Origin: Ophioderma brevispina
Lineage: Eukaryota > Echinodermata > Ophiuroidea > Amphilepidida > Ophiodermatidae
Length of the DNA stretch: 64,000 nt
NCBI GenBank assembly: GCA_023653785.1
Contig: JAMKCH010002905.1
Coordinates: forward strand, 1-64,000
Direction of reading: 5' to 3'
The position numbers were made by a program, and so were the translations under genes. Below, piece by piece: positions 12,017-24,695 of this stretch (positions within the stretch are counted from its first letter, which is position 1; each line of letters begins with the position of its first letter). The notes below the pieces were generated by a model. That model was not told the DNA's origin and made no database searches. It worked only from the letters and a program-made list of their open reading frames with translations.

Positions 12017-12227
12017 CAGGGGCGGCGCCGGGGCGGCGCCAGGGTAAAATGATAGGAGGGGCGAAACATCATGGGGGGGCGAAACAGTACAAAATGAACT
12101 CATTTTGGTTAAAAACCCCTAATTTTTGGGCAAAAACCCCTGATTTTTTCCAAAATTTTTGAAATCTCACTCACTCACTCAGGGGGGGACGGCCGCCCCC
12201 CTGCCACCCCCCTGGCGCCGCCCCTGG
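12017..12227. mobile_element. hAT-like TIR MITE, CAGGGGCGGCGCC ends
   Basis: CAGGGGCGGCGCC at the left is mirrored by GGCGCCGCCCCTG at the right. Ends of the CAGGGGCGG type are common in hAT elements. An 8-bp target duplication is not convincing (GTTATTAT versus GATTACAT). It starts six bases after the previous MITE. CACTCACTCACTC lies near the right end. Confidence 0.7.
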
Positions 12228-12814
12228 ATTACATGTGTTTATAAAGCGCCTTACCAGAAGACCAAAGCCCTGAACAGTAAAATTGCATAATCATTAAAAT
12301 ACAAGCATTAAAAATACATATCATAACATAATAAGACAACCGAAGATAAGCTACATTAAGCATAATAAAAGAAATAGCTCGTATAAAAATCACCAAAAGA
12401 TATACACTGTGACAGCCTAAAACTGGAGTACAAAACACGAGGGAAATTACACGATAAAAGCAGCTCAAAATATACAAATGCTGCAGTACAAACACAACAA
12501 AAACATTGATACCTATTCTTTCGAGAAAATATGTTTCAAAAGTTTAAAATATTGAACATTGGGGCTTCACGCAAATTAGCCGGCAAGCTGTTCCATAAGC
12601 TTGGCCCAATAACAGAAAAAGATTCATCACCAAATGATCTTTTAGATTTTGGAATGACAAGACGAGTGTGGTCTTCATTTGACCTAAGACCTTGGCGACC
12701 TTGCGTCATTCAAGATTTTAAAGAATGTGAGAAGCGTAATTCAGATTACCATTAGTGCCTAAAATTATTAATTATAGGAAGATGAAAGAGGAAGGAAAAT
12801 AATGCGCAAAGTGT

Positions 12815-12890
12815 GGGGGTCGAACCACCATCGCAGAGAAAAGGTTAAGATCATGAGTCCAGGACTTAAGCGACTGCGCCACGCGGGATT
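12815..12890 (-). ncRNA. tRNA-like SINE head or tRNA pseudogene
   Basis: On the minus strand, TGGCGCAGTCG (A-box-like) and GGTTCGACCCC (B box) are spaced as in a type II tRNA. The loop CTCATGA is preceded by a poorly paired anticodon stem. Acceptor pairing is also poor, so this is not a functional tRNA gene. It may be the head of a tRNA-derived SINE. Confidence 0.5.
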
Positions 12891-12900
12891 TTTTTTAGTG

Positions 12901-14379
12901 TTGAAAATATAATACTTCAACCTTACCTACTAATTTTTTTAAAAATAATAAAAACGAAAACAATTTCTAAATTTACACTTTTGGGTAGCGAATAATGACT
13001 CGATTGTAAAATCTAAACAATTACTCCAAATCGGTTCCGAGCATCCGAATGCTTCCGAAGACGAAGAAAGAACGCGCGACAAAACATGTGATCTGACATG
13101 TGATGTGCTCTATGACGTTCTTCGTGACGTCACGTGTCTATTAAATAAAATCATAAAATTCACATTTTGGCTCAGATGTATGCTGTTTCGTATGTTTTTC
13201 AGCGTTTCCAACCCTGTTGAAACCATTCTGAGGCGTTCCATGCGATACAATGATAAATAAAAATTCCTTTAAAAAGGAAAGAGCGAGTCGAGGGGAAATA
13301 TCCATCTAAAAGGTATGGGAAGGGATTAGTAAGATGACATTTTGTGGGAGTTTTTGCAAGTTGACTTATGTGGACACACTTAACCGAGGCATACATGAAC
13401 GTAAATATTTAACACAGAGTGACTAGGGGCTTCATATCCCTCTTACATTTACGATTTTTAAAGGAAAATGCGACCAATCAAAATACAACATACTACAGCT
13501 TATTCGTAAAAAAATCAACGCTATACTTGCCCACCACAAGATTGGCCACTGCAGACTCACCAGCAGAACTGAAAGAAGCAATTCCGGATATTTTGCATGC
13601 CGACTGACGTGAAGTATATTACAGGATTCGGCACACGTACCAACGTGATCACTAACATTTCGTTTGAAATATTATAAGCCCTTTTAAAAAAATCTTAGGA
13701 GCTCTTCCCAAAAATGTAAAGCTCCCACTTTCAGCAACAATGTCACCCAATGACTTCTTATTATTTTCTTAAATTTTACCTCTGTCACCCAAAGACTTTT
13801 TCATTTTTTTTTTCAAAAATGTTCACCCACGCCATTGCACTATTTCAATTCATATACAAAATTAGAACATTCGTTACTTCATGACATATTACCTGTCATT
13901 CCACCGTATTTACTCGTAAATATCACATTTTGTTAAGAAGTGTGCAATTGCAATCTATCTACTACTTAAAGAATGAGATCTGAGATCAAAGGTCAAATGC
14001 ATAGGTAAAAGGTCACACGGGGGAAATGCACTAGTACTACTAAAAATGAGATCTGTCTGTCCGACTACGCGTTTTGACCCCCTTTGACCTATAGAGCTGA
14101 TTTTTGGCATGCAGGTAGAAAACAACAGTTTGAGGTTTATTATCATGGTTTCAGTGCACCAAAAAATCAAAAGTTATCTAGAGGTCAATTTTCGTAACGT
14201 AAAAATGCCGTATAACCACAAAATTTGGCCAAAAGGACCGCTAATCTGAGCAAAGAACAAGTCTGAAGTCAAAGGTAACACACACACAGGGAAATGTCGC
14301 TTTCAATTTGGTAAGAAAATCAAGTAAACAAGAAAGCTGGGTGACCACATAGTTACATTTATACTTAACTGCAGATCAA
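12901..14379. other. Non-coding stretch with dispersed repeat fragments
   Basis: No gene recognised. Bases 13690-13830 repeat the CACCCAAAGAC-type units of 10960-11395. The segment 13970-14290 holds repeated AAGGTCA/TGACCT-type words but no element ends were found. Confidence 0.35.
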
Positions 14380-15986
14380 ATAATAATGAAATCACCATCA
14401 ACTTCATGCAGCCTCGACCCGATACCAACATGGTTATTGAAGAAATGTTTGAACGAGCTCTTACCAGTCATTACCAAAGTTATGTCAATTCCGGAAGGTC
14501 AATTCCCTGATATTTTGAAATGTACGCATATTACTCCTCTTTTGAAGAAACCTAATATGGATTGTGAAACTCTGAAAAACTATCGACCTGTTGCCAACCT
14601 CAAGTTTCTCGCGAAGACCATTGAACGTGCTTGTGCTTCTCAGATTCATGATTACCTTTCATCAAACAATCTCTCCAGTAAAATGCAATCTGCGTATAGA
14701 TCTTCTTATGGCATCGAAACTGCTCTTCTTCGTGTATATAATGATTGATAAAGGCCATGAAGCTGTTTTGATACTTTTAGACCATTCTGCAGCTTTTGAT
14801 ACTATTAATCATGATGTTTTTCGCAATCGTTTACATTGTAGATATGACGTATCAGGAACTGCCTTGAATTGGTTTAAATCCTATTTTTCTAACCGTTCTC
14901 AATCTATTGTCATAAATAACTCTCTTTCAAAACCTCATGTGCCACTTGAAGGTGCACCTCAAGGCTCTGTGATTGGACCGTTATCATTTACATTATATAC
15001 TGCACCACTTGAAGATATCATTGAATCACATGGTTTTGGTAGAATGATATATGCTGACGACACTCAAGTTTATGTTGTTCTGAAACAAGATTCTGACCAT
15101 GCCATGATTACCAATCTTGAAAGATATATTAATGATATTAAAGCTTGGTCAAATGCAAATGATTTAAAATTGAATGAGGACAAAACTGAAGTTATTCATG
15201 TCACATCTCGCTTCAGAAAACCGTCCCTTATACCATCTATTAAAATCGCCAATGCTGCAATACAACCTGTCAAGAGTGCACGCAACCTCGGTGTCATCTT
15301 GGAAAATGATCTTAGCATGGATATTTACATAAATAACATTTGTCGCTCTGCTTCTTACGCTTTGTACAAGATAGGTCACATAAGGAATTGCCTTGATCTA
15401 AAATCTACTGAAATCTTAGTTCACGCATTCATAACTTGTCGTCTTGACCAATGCAATAACCTTCTCTATGGCCTACCACACTCACAAATAGCTAAACTAC
15501 AGCGAATTCAAAACTATGCCGCCAGACTTGTTACTCGTACTCGCACTTGTGAACATATTACACCAGTTCTCAAAAATTGCATTGGCTGCCTGTGGTGTTT
15601 CGCATTAAGTACAAGCTATTAGTTTTAACTTATAAATGTATCCATGGATTGGAACCAATTTATCTTCAGGAACTCATACAGGAATACAAACCATCTCGTA
15701 ACTTACGGTCATCTTCACAAATGAACCTTGTATCTACTTCTGTTTCAACTCTTTCATATGGTCATCGCTCATTCTCCAAAGCTTCATCCGAACTCTGGAA
15801 CAAACTTCCTTTCCACATTAAAAATTGTCAGACTGTTGGTCAATTTAAGTCAAATCTAAAGACACATCTTTTCAAACTTGCTTTTGGTGATTAAATTACA
15901 TGTTTCATGTTTATTTTGTATTTTGTAATTTAAGTATTTCTTGTTATATGTACTGTTTGTTGTTGTTTGTATAGCGCTTTGAGACC
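14380..15986 (+). mobile_element. CR1/L2-like LINE, reverse transcriptase to 3' end, frameshifted
   Basis: Frame one (14386-14742) holds the start of the RT fingers: LDPIPTWLLKK, ITPLLKKPNMD, NYRPVANLKFLAKTIE and QSAYRSSYGIETALLRVYND. The frame then changes near 14742-14750, apparently with loss of a few residues, to DKGHEAVLILLDHSAAFDTIN, PQGSVIGPL, and the catalytic IYADDTQ (about 15049-15069). The thumb and C-terminal part follow (LHWLPV after a second frameshift near 15575), ending at a stop at 15892-15894 after HLFKLAFGD. The 3'UTR ends at the TATAGCGCTTTGAG motif typical of CR1/L2-like elements. Endonuclease and ORF1 are missing. The copy is dead. Confidence 0.88.
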
Positions 15987-16293
15987 CCGGGGGGCTTACT
16001 CAACTTGTTTTCAGGTAGGGATGTGCGGCCCGAATTTGGGGGCTTGGTAACGGCTTGGGAACTAAAGTTCTTAAAGTAGGGCATTATGAACTGAAATTTT
16101 GAGAAATTTGCAGGTTTTGGAACTGAAATTTGGCTAAAATTTAGCTTCTGAGGCAAACATTTTCCTAAGGGGATCCTTAAGAACTGAATTATGCTTCAAC
16201 TGGAACCCTTAAGAACTGCTGGAGAGGTGCGAAATGTGGTCTGAAGGGCCGCACATACCCGTACCTCTTTCCTGATGTGAGAACCCCCCCGGG
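15985..16293. mobile_element. TIR MITE with CCCCGGGGGG ends
   Basis: The left 47 bases (CCCCGGGGGGCTTACTC... AGGGATGTGCGGCCC) match the reverse complement of the right 47 (16247-16293) with several mismatches. The inside repeats GGAACTGAAATTT and TTAAGAACTG words. It abuts the 3' end of the CR1/L2-like element, so one was inserted into or beside the other. Confidence 0.75.
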
Positions 16294-16476
16294 TTGAGAA
16301 ATCGGTGTCAGGCGCTAATAGCACTGTTTTATTATTATTGATTATTATTATTTTTGGCAAACCATGAACACACGGTCTCATTGTAAATTAATTGCAAAAA
16401 AAGTAAAATGTAATCGTAGAATGTGTGTGGATCTAGTACGACAAGTTCGTATTTTCAGTCAGACAATAAACAATAC

Positions 16477-19310
16477 TCAATAGTTGTGCCTGTGCAAGTC
16501 CACAAAATGCACAGGGAAGATCCGACTTTGAACCAGATGATAGGTCTTATCATCCCGGTTGATCAGGCCTGGAAGTTCTATGGGGACTTGTAGGACCTCA
16601 CAGTCATCTATGATGTGGATAATGGTTTTTGCTTCCACAATCGCAGTTTGGTGAAAGTTATACTCCGATCTGTGAAGGAAAGTACTTTGGCGACCAACGC
16701 CAGTCTGAGTCTGTGGACGTTGACCCATGCTTCTATCACGGCTCAGCCGTTGGGCTTGCTAGATGGGTGTCCACAAACGATTAGGTTCAAAGTTAGTAGA
16801 GGATTTTTTTTTGTTTGCTCGTATCCACAAGTTCATTGGTAATGGATTTGTGGTGTGTCAGGATTTGTTCAGCTAGTGTGCTTATCAGGGGGCCCCGCGT
16901 GTATAATGATAAGGACGCTCCTAACATGGACCGCGATTGAGGCTGGCGGCGGATTGGGCCCGTCAGGGGTGACCCCTATGTTATTCGACACTGACTGCGT
17001 TGTACATATACAGTTGTGGCTCTTGTAGCACGGGACGACGGCTTAACGTCCCTCCGAAGGGAAGGGAGGCTTTCATGATCCATTTGCCCAATTCAAGTGA
17101 ACCATGGAGGAGAGCTGTAATTCTGTATTTAATCAATAGCTGGTATACAGATCAAATCAGAATTGGTCTGTACCCGAATAAATCCCAGAAAGTGCCACGA
17201 CCCCACCGGGTTCGAATCCGGACTTTGGCTGGAAATTTGCGCCAGAGGCAAGCACCCTAACCGTGGCCACGCCTCTCCAAAGGTAGAGGATGACCATTGC
17301 GTATACCATCGGTCATTGATCCAGGATGAGCGATAGGGATACTGTGACTGCCAGTGTTATGGATGGGTCGCAAAGTGATTCCGTGGTGAATTTCTATGAT
17401 CCTCAAAGGGTGTGGGTGGGGGATTAGGCACGGGATTAGGCTACCAGGTTCATCCACATTTATTGTGAGATGATCGTCTGGAAGGTTCCTCTAAGGTGCA
17501 GGAGCTATTGCGACAGAATTGGAAGATATTCTACAGCGTCGCCAAAAGGCAACCACTAACAAGTCTCAGTGGAATCATTCAGACCGACATCAATCTTGTG
17601 TGAAATGTCATGTGACTCCATACGGTTCAGCGCATTCAGCAGTGGATGTATGCCCAATGAAACAGTTGAGTATGAAGGTGTCAAAAGATGCACCCCATCA
17701 GTTTCCTGCGAGCCTTTCCTGAGGAGTTTTGACACGAGACTGCTTCTTGGCAGCCGGCTGCCTTGGTGTGTTGATGAAGTAAGGCTGCGGTCCATTGTGA
17801 CACCAATGTACTACGGTGTTGGGTCATGTGACAGCTCTTCTCCATCTAGAGTGATGTGTAGTTCTCTTTTTGCACATAGATTTGCAATCCGCCGGTTTCT
17901 TCGTACTGTCCAAAAAAAGCAAAAAATGAAACTCCTCTATTTGTTAATTTTACATTCAAATTGTATTTATTTTTCGGGAATTCGTGATGTACTGACATCA
18001 TTTATGATGTAGTCATAAACTCGAGCTTGACAAAATCTTGACTATTTCCCTTTAACAGCACGAGAGCTGGGCTTCGCCTGTTGGAGTGTGGTATTGCCCA
18101 CTTTCCATTGTGGACAAGTACTGAAGCGATGGAGTTTGCAGAGGACAGGACACTGCTTAGCTGGGACGCTACGCCCGGTGAGCTTGGTGATGGTGTTCCA
18201 GGCCTTGCGGCTGAGTGGGTAAAGTTGATATTGGATATTCTCCCTCCCATTGGTAGGTCTCTTTTGGCCAAGCAGATCCAGTAGCTGGTTGCCTTTGCTA
18301 TTATCCAGTATTCGCAGTTGGTATTACAATACGCTTTGTATAGAACTCGTTCGCATTCTTGTCCAAAAGGGGTTGTAGGGCTTCCTTCTGCTCTTGGAAT
18401 GGAATGTTTAGGTGCTTGGTGAAGCAAGCAGAGAGCAGAAGTCAGAATATGCATTGTTGATGTTAGATGAAAGCCGCGGGTCATTTATGGCAGCGTGGAT
18501 GACAGTTCGCCGGTGGTTGTTTGAACTTGGGTCGGTTGGCTTTCCTGAAATTACATTCTTTCTGTAGCGCTGGAGATCGCGACCTTGATGCGACTGGGAC
18601 CAGGATAGGGCAAAGACCTGATCTAGGAAATCTAGGGAGGGACGTATGGAGAGCACCGGGATCGGATGTCGATGGTGACTGTTGAAGGTCGGGATAGGTC
18701 CATGTCCCATGACTGCTTGAATTGAAAGTAGGTGGATCCTTTACTATCAAACAGACAGTTGGAGGTCTTGGTCTTCAATCCATTCAAGAGACGCTTTGCC
18801 ATTCCTTCTTATTTTCAATGTTGGAGTATCCCCATGCTTGAGTTCTACAGTTGCAATCTCCGCAGACGAAGGAAGATCCCGCTGAACTACTGAAAGGGAA
18901 GTTGAAGTCTGGCCCTCAGCTGGTGGTGGTTATAAATGTTGGTGAATGGGTCTTCCATGGCTTCAAATGTTATCCACTGGTCGGGAATTCATTGAGATCG
19001 CCAGGGTTGATCTACTTGTTATGCTTTGCTTTCACATAGGAAGCGCATTCCAATGCTTTTTGTGCGGAATGAAGCAAATAGGTCAAAACCTTCGATTGCA
19101 GCTTCTTTCAGATTCGCAGTGAGTTTCTGGAGGAGGATGATATATTCGACTCGTGCTCCCTGGAGAGCTGTCAGATGCTTTGTCACGTAGCATGGGTGAG
19201 ACCTTCAACGTTTCAGCTGAGGATACAGACTTGGGTTGCCATAAAGAAAGTTCATCTGTGAGTAGCTCAGAGCCTAGAATTGCGGGTGGGTCTTCAAGAT
19301 GTTTTCAGTG
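16477..19310 (-). mobile_element. Decayed Jockey-like LINE, minus strand, with SINE inside
   Basis: Minus-strand fragments occur in element order. Bases 19300-18850 resemble the endonuclease (IILLQ, GFDLFASFRTKSIGMRF, ITFEAMEDPFTNIYN). Bases 18560-18400 hold FRKANRPKFKQ and SDFCSLLAS. Bases 18380-18060 hold IPRAEG, ECERVLYKAY, ISNINFTHSAAR and ANSIASVLVHNGKW, typical of the linker before RT. Bases 16728-16477 hold IHIIDDCEVL and end FPVHFVDLHRHN at a stop codon. The catalytic RT core was not recognised, and many stops and frameshifts break it. Confidence 0.7.
16803..17276 (-). mobile_element. tRNA-derived SINE, near full length
   Basis: Read on the minus strand. A tRNA-like head lies at about 17276-17190, with TGGCCACGGTTAGGG as A-box region and GGATTCGAACC as B box. 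It is followed by a body with the stem GGAGGGACGTTAAGCCGTCG. The 3' part is repeated in a second, shorter copy at 52069-52260. The tail is GAGCAAACAAAAA here and repeated CGAA units in the other copy. GACGTTAA-type stems are known from conserved central domains of animal SINEs. It is inserted within LINE remnants. Confidence 0.75.
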
Positions 19311-20890
19311 GGTTTTTTAAACCACGATGTTTGGACTTAAGTTTTTGAATCAGTTAGCCACAAACAGGTGATGTGACATTAAAAAGGGCCGCCGCGAGAA
19401 GGCTTACAAACGACCCCCCCGCGCTTCACATTTACTACGCATTGCAACAAAAATTTAAGTGAGACCTCATTAATTAAAGGTGGCTGATCAATCCAAAAAC
19501 CAGCTATTCACGTTTCCTTAGGCCTTCCCTTACATTAAAAGCAATTAAAATCAATCCAACCCTGTGCGAAGTGAAAGATTTTTTTTTAAAACGTTTTTAT
19601 TCACCCCATTACATCAACAATGAAAACATTCTTAATTGGGCATTTCGTTATCCACGGAATCGTCCCTTTTTGATTACCTAAAAGAAATAGGGTTTGATAT
19701 CATATGAAACCGTTTGGCTCAAGTATTACAAAATCAAGCAACACTATATAATCTTTTAATACCTTAACAACCCATTCACACGGGATATTTCCTCGCCATT
19801 GCTTTTACTTTTTAAAGGAATTTATTAATATTAATTGATATCGCCCCGACTTGCTGCATCGTGGTGCCAAAAACGTTCACATCCGTTACTTCAATGACTG
19901 AAACGATTTTAAAGACGCTGGTTAACAGGCAAATCAAGAACAATTTCACAGGAAACCCTCGGCGAACATTGCCCTGTATTCATACTCTTTGTACATTCAT
20001 ATCATTTTGTAAGTACGTTCAGGTTTTTCGTGGTGGGGCCTCTCTTCTGGCGCACATCCTCTTCATAGCCGTTTAAAATTGCACCCATTTCCTAAACTAT
20101 CACACATGTCGATTTTTTAGAGGATATAAATGGCTCGAATATTTTCTGCAACACTGCTTTTTGAACGGTAGGGCAAAAACCCAAGCGATAGAGCGGTAGA
20201 ACGTACGCTACCCTCGCCCAAAAAGGTACTAATCATGAGATAATAGGGCATTTTAGGTCATTTCACCTGGTATTTTACTACGAAAGTAATTGAAGAGTTC
20301 CGTCAAAGCCCTAGTCGCGTGCTGCGCCACTTACGGTGGTCCGGAAAAAAATGTGGGCCCGTCCAGTAGCATCGTCACGGTTTATTCCGTGGTACAGTTT
20401 GTCATGGAGCTAACAGACAACTTTCTAATGGGGACTACACCAGCTTTCTTCCCCGGTCCTAATCACGGGTTACGTAAGCTTTGTTCAACAGCCTCAGGCA
20501 CGGCGTACCGTACAATTTGATTGGTTTAGTTGAAGAATTTTGTGACGTATGATCGAAAACAAAACATGATTTTAAAATGTTTAAAACAATGATTCATTAA
20601 TTTGGATTTTGTAGCGTGACTGTCACAGTTCGGCAGAGATCACGCTTTTTCGTCCCTATTTTCATTCGGCATTTATACTCTCACAACAAATGCACCCATG
20701 CAACTTTCCATTTGTTTCCAAAATTTGGAAGCCTGTCAAATGTGACAGGATGTTTCATCATTCTAATACAGTGTAAAAAACTAAAAAAACTGGGGTACTT
20801 GTTAAAAAAGGGTAAATATTTTTTGGATTAGTTTGTACTTCATATTGGCATTTTATAAATAAATAATACTAGGGTGGTCACCGTTCTTCG
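19311..20890. other. Non-coding stretch, nothing recognised
   Basis: Short open frames only, including 76 codons at 20290-20520 with no family resemblance. No element ends were found, apart from TTAAAGGTGGCTGATC at about 19475 that lacks a partner. Confidence 0.35.
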
Positions 20891-20903
20891 GTGTTTGGAA
20901 AAC

Positions 20904-22838
20904 TTGCGAGATCCCCTGGTCGAGAGTAAATATGCAAATAAGCTCATTAATATGCACAAATCGGGATGATACAGTGCATAGGTATTACTTGCATGCACCA
21001 CTAGCCACATACAAAGTTTTGTCAAAGTTGGACATTGGGATCTGGTTGAAGTTCACCTTTTTTTAGTAATTAACCAAGCAGAACAAAAATGCAAAGGAGC
21101 TCATTAATATGCACAGATAATTATAACACAGTGCATGGGTTTTATTTGCATGCACCACTACTCACATACCAAGTTTCGTCAAATTTGGACATTGGGATCT
21201 GGTAGAAGTTCACCTTTTTAAGCAGTGCAAATATACAAATGAGCTCATTAATATGCACAAATAATGATGACACACTGCGTAGGTATTACTTGCATCCACC
21301 ACTACCCAGTACCCACATACCAAGTTTCGTCACATTTGAATATTAAGATCTGTTAGAGGTTCACCTTTTTAGGGGCTTGGCTTTGGAAGCTGTTACAGCG
21401 GTCCGGTAAGTACGTATATCCTGTTTCTAAAATTGAAAAAAATGGCGTAAATTGAAACCAGCGTTTGAAAATTCTCAAGACTGGAATAATACCGAAAGGC
21501 ATTGTGGGAAAAAGGGATACGGTCCGTAGCGATTGCGTGTTCACTTTTCCGTGTTTGCCAGCACCGAAGTACCCGACAAAAAACGTTCAATTTTCTCGCT
21601 ACGTTCTATAGGTTCAGACCCAATTACGATGCATATTCAAAACAAAACATAGTAACAGACCCTCTGATGCAAAAATCTCCATAGAACCCCTTCGTTTTCC
21701 GGATATATTTGAGATTTAGTTTCATTTGCATGCATTCGCTATGACGAGACTGATAACGTTAATCGCTCGCGCAGTACTAATTTAGATAATATCTTTCGCA
21801 GTTTGTGACACAGACTACACACTTTCCGGACCGTTGTAGGAAACTGTAGCCAAATTGGGGATTTCTACGTTACATCACGATATATGTTGCATAGCGGATG
21901 TTCAAAATATTGTTGAAAATATATGAGGAGTTGTTCGAGATTACCCGATGACCTAAAAATCAATTTCTTTCGGCAGAGATTTAGTCAAGAAGAAGTTCTC
22001 CATTTTTCCTTGCGAAATTTAAGGAATATAATTCAAAACGCTGTATAATGGTATCCTCCACGTAATACGCAATCTTGGGTCGTGTATTGTGACCTCGCTG
22101 AGGCTCGCGCTGTCTTCCATAACCTTGTGACCAATTGAGCAGATTACACCTTTGAAAAGCAAGTTCTTAAATGGCCTAGCGGTCTAAGGCACTAACACCC
22201 ATGTAATACCCCCGTTGGTCCAGGGTTTGAAATCGGTCAAGAGAAGATTGATTTTTTTTTTATTGTTGTTATTTAGTTTTGTTCTTGTTTGAGCTGTTGG
22301 TTACCAGGAAAGATGTGCCGTTGTTTTGCGTTTTTTCTCCCTTTTCCCCATTTTTCTTCTTTTTTTAACAACATACACAGCTTAAATTGAATCACAGAGT
22401 TGGGAATAAGTAGGCCAAAATGAAAAATAATAATAATGAAACAAAATTACTATGGAAACAAAAGAAAATAAATTTAAACATAAATAAAATACAAAATAAA
22501 ACAATTCAAAAGAATGAACAATTGAACAATGAGTGAACAAAAGAAAACGCTAAATCACAAATAAATAAAAAGAAACGACAAATAACAAATAAGATTTTAA
22601 AAGAAAAACAATATTAACTTAAAATTAATTAAAAATACATAAAATAATATAAGCAAATTAAATTAATAACAAAAGTTAATGAACAAAAACAAATGCAAAA
22701 AATAATAACAAATGCAACTAAATGAAAATACAAATAGAGAAAAAGGGTTTCATTATACAAGTGTAATAATAACTACTTATATAAAGTCTACAACTCAAAG
22801 TACAGTAATTTATAAAAATTAGTGCAAGTTAAAAAAAA
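20904..22838. repeat. Large direct repeat of about 1.94 kb, copy 1
   Basis: The unit begins TGCGAGATCCCCTGGTCGAG and ends in A-rich DNA. In order it holds three diverged subunits of about 150 bases (20931, 21088 and 21232, each starting ATGCAAA-like then AGCTCATTAATATGCAC), a unique middle, a tRNA-like segment at 22169 and a GAACAAAAACAAATGC-type A-rich tail. Copy 2 follows directly. Confidence 0.85.
22169..22242 (+). ncRNA. tRNA-like segment within the 1.94 kb repeat (SINE head or pseudogene)
   Basis: TGGCCTAGCGGTCTAAGGC fits the A-box region of a tRNA-Leu-like gene. GGGTTTGAAATC about 45 bases later fits a B box with mutations. The diverged second copy is at about 24139-24218. Stems do not pair well, so no working tRNA is claimed. 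Confidence 0.5.
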
Positions 22839-24695
22839 CGTGCGAGATCCCCTGGTCGAGAGTAAATATGCAAATAATCCTCATTAATATGCACACTCGG
22901 GATGATACAGTGCATAGGTTTCTTACTTGCATGCACCACTAGCCACATAACAAGTTCTTGTTCAAAGTTGAGATTAGGATTGGTTGAAGTTTCACCTTTT
23001 TTGAGTAATTAACCAAGCAGACAAAAATGCAAAGAGCTCTTAAATATGCACAATAATTATAACCCAGTGCATGGTGTTTATTTGCATAGCACCACTACTC
23101 AAATACCAAGTTTTGTCAAATGTTGGAATTTGGATCTGGTAGACAGTTCCCTTTTTAGGCATGCAATATACAAATGAGCTAATTAATATGCCCAGAATAT
23201 GATGACACACGTGCGTAGGTTTACTTGGCATCCACCAGCTACCCCGTACCCACATACCAAGTGACCAGTTGCGTCACCTTTGAATATTAAGATCTTTAGA
23301 AGGTTCACGTGCTTTTTAGGGGCTTGGCTTTGGAGCGTTTCCAGCGGTCCGGTAAGTACGTTAATCCTGTTTCTAAAAGTTGAAAAAATGGCGTAAATGA
23401 AACCAGCGTTTGAAAATACTCAAGACTGGACTCGAATACCAAGACATTGTGGGAAAGGGGGATGCGGTCCGTAGCGATTGCTTGTTCACTTTTCCTGTTT
23501 GCAACACCGAAGTACCGGCCCGACAAAAACGTTCAATTTTCTCGCTACGTTCTATAGGTTTCGACCAATTCGATGCATGTTCAAAACAAACATAGTAAAC
23601 AGACCCTCTGATGCAAAAATCTCATATACACCCTCGTTTTCCGGATTATATTGGAGATTTATTTTCATTCATTTGCATTGCATTCGCTATGACGAACTGA
23701 TAAACGTTAATCTCTCTCGCAGTAAGCTAATTTAGATATATCTATCTTTTCGCAGTTTGTGACACTAGACTACACACACTGTCCGGCCGTGTAGGAACTG
23801 TAGCCAAATTGGGAGATTTCTACTTACCACATCACGATATATGTTGGCATAGTCGGATGTCAAATATTGTTGAAAATATCATGAGGATTTTTCGATGATT
23901 ACCCGAATGACCTAAAATCAATTTCTTTCGGCCGAATTTAGTCAATGAATAAGTTCTCATTTTTTTCCATTGCGAAAATTCTTCAAGGATATAATTCCAA
24001 ACGCTTATAATGGGTATCCGTCCCGTATCGCATCGGGTCGTGTATTTTGTGACCACCGTCGCTGAGGCTCGCGCTGTCTTCCATAACCTTGTTACCAATT
24101 GAGCAGAGTTACAACACCTTTGAAAAGTCAAGTTGCTTAATGGCCTAGACTCGCGGTCGAAGGCCCGACACCCAGTGTAATACCCCGCCCCGTTGGTCAT
24201 GGGTTTGAAATCGGTCAGAGAAGATGGATTTTTTTTTTATTGTTTTTAGTATTTTTGCTTGTCTTTGAGAAGCTGTTTTGGTTCCAGGCACATACAAAAT
24301 AAAAAATCCGTTTTTTTGCGTTTTTTCTCCCTTTTCCCCATTTTTCCTTCTTTTTTTAACAACATACACAGCTTAAAATGGACTCACAGAGTGGGAATAA
24401 GTAGGCCAAAATGAAAAATAATAATATGAACAAAATTACTATGGACCAAAAGAACATAAATTTTAAACATAAATAAAATACAATAAAACATTCAAAAGAA
24501 TGAACAATTGAACAGTGAGTGACAAAAGAAAACGCTAAAATCACAAATAAATAAAGAACGACAAATAACAATAAGCTTGTTAAAAGAAACCAATATTAAC
24601 TTTAAAATAATTCAAAATCCATACCATACTATCAAGCAAGATTAAATTAATACCACACGTTACATGAACAAAAACAAATGCAAAAAATCACAAAA
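22839..24695. repeat. Large direct repeat, copy 2
   Basis: The same order of landmarks as copy 1: start at 22841, subunits at about 22868, 23025 and 23165, tRNA-like part at about 24139, then the A-rich tail. The two copies differ chiefly by many scattered one-base insertions and deletions with fewer substitutions. A third partial copy of the A-rich tail lies at about 24790-25050. Confidence 0.85.

Noticed and set aside
12815..12890. Functional tRNA gene
   Set aside because: A and B boxes are present but the anticodon and acceptor stems pair poorly; kept only as a tRNA-like remnant.
20931..21372. CRISPR-like array of three repeats
   Set aside because: Units of about 150 bases, diverged along their whole length, no short constant repeat with unique spacers; eukaryotic context.
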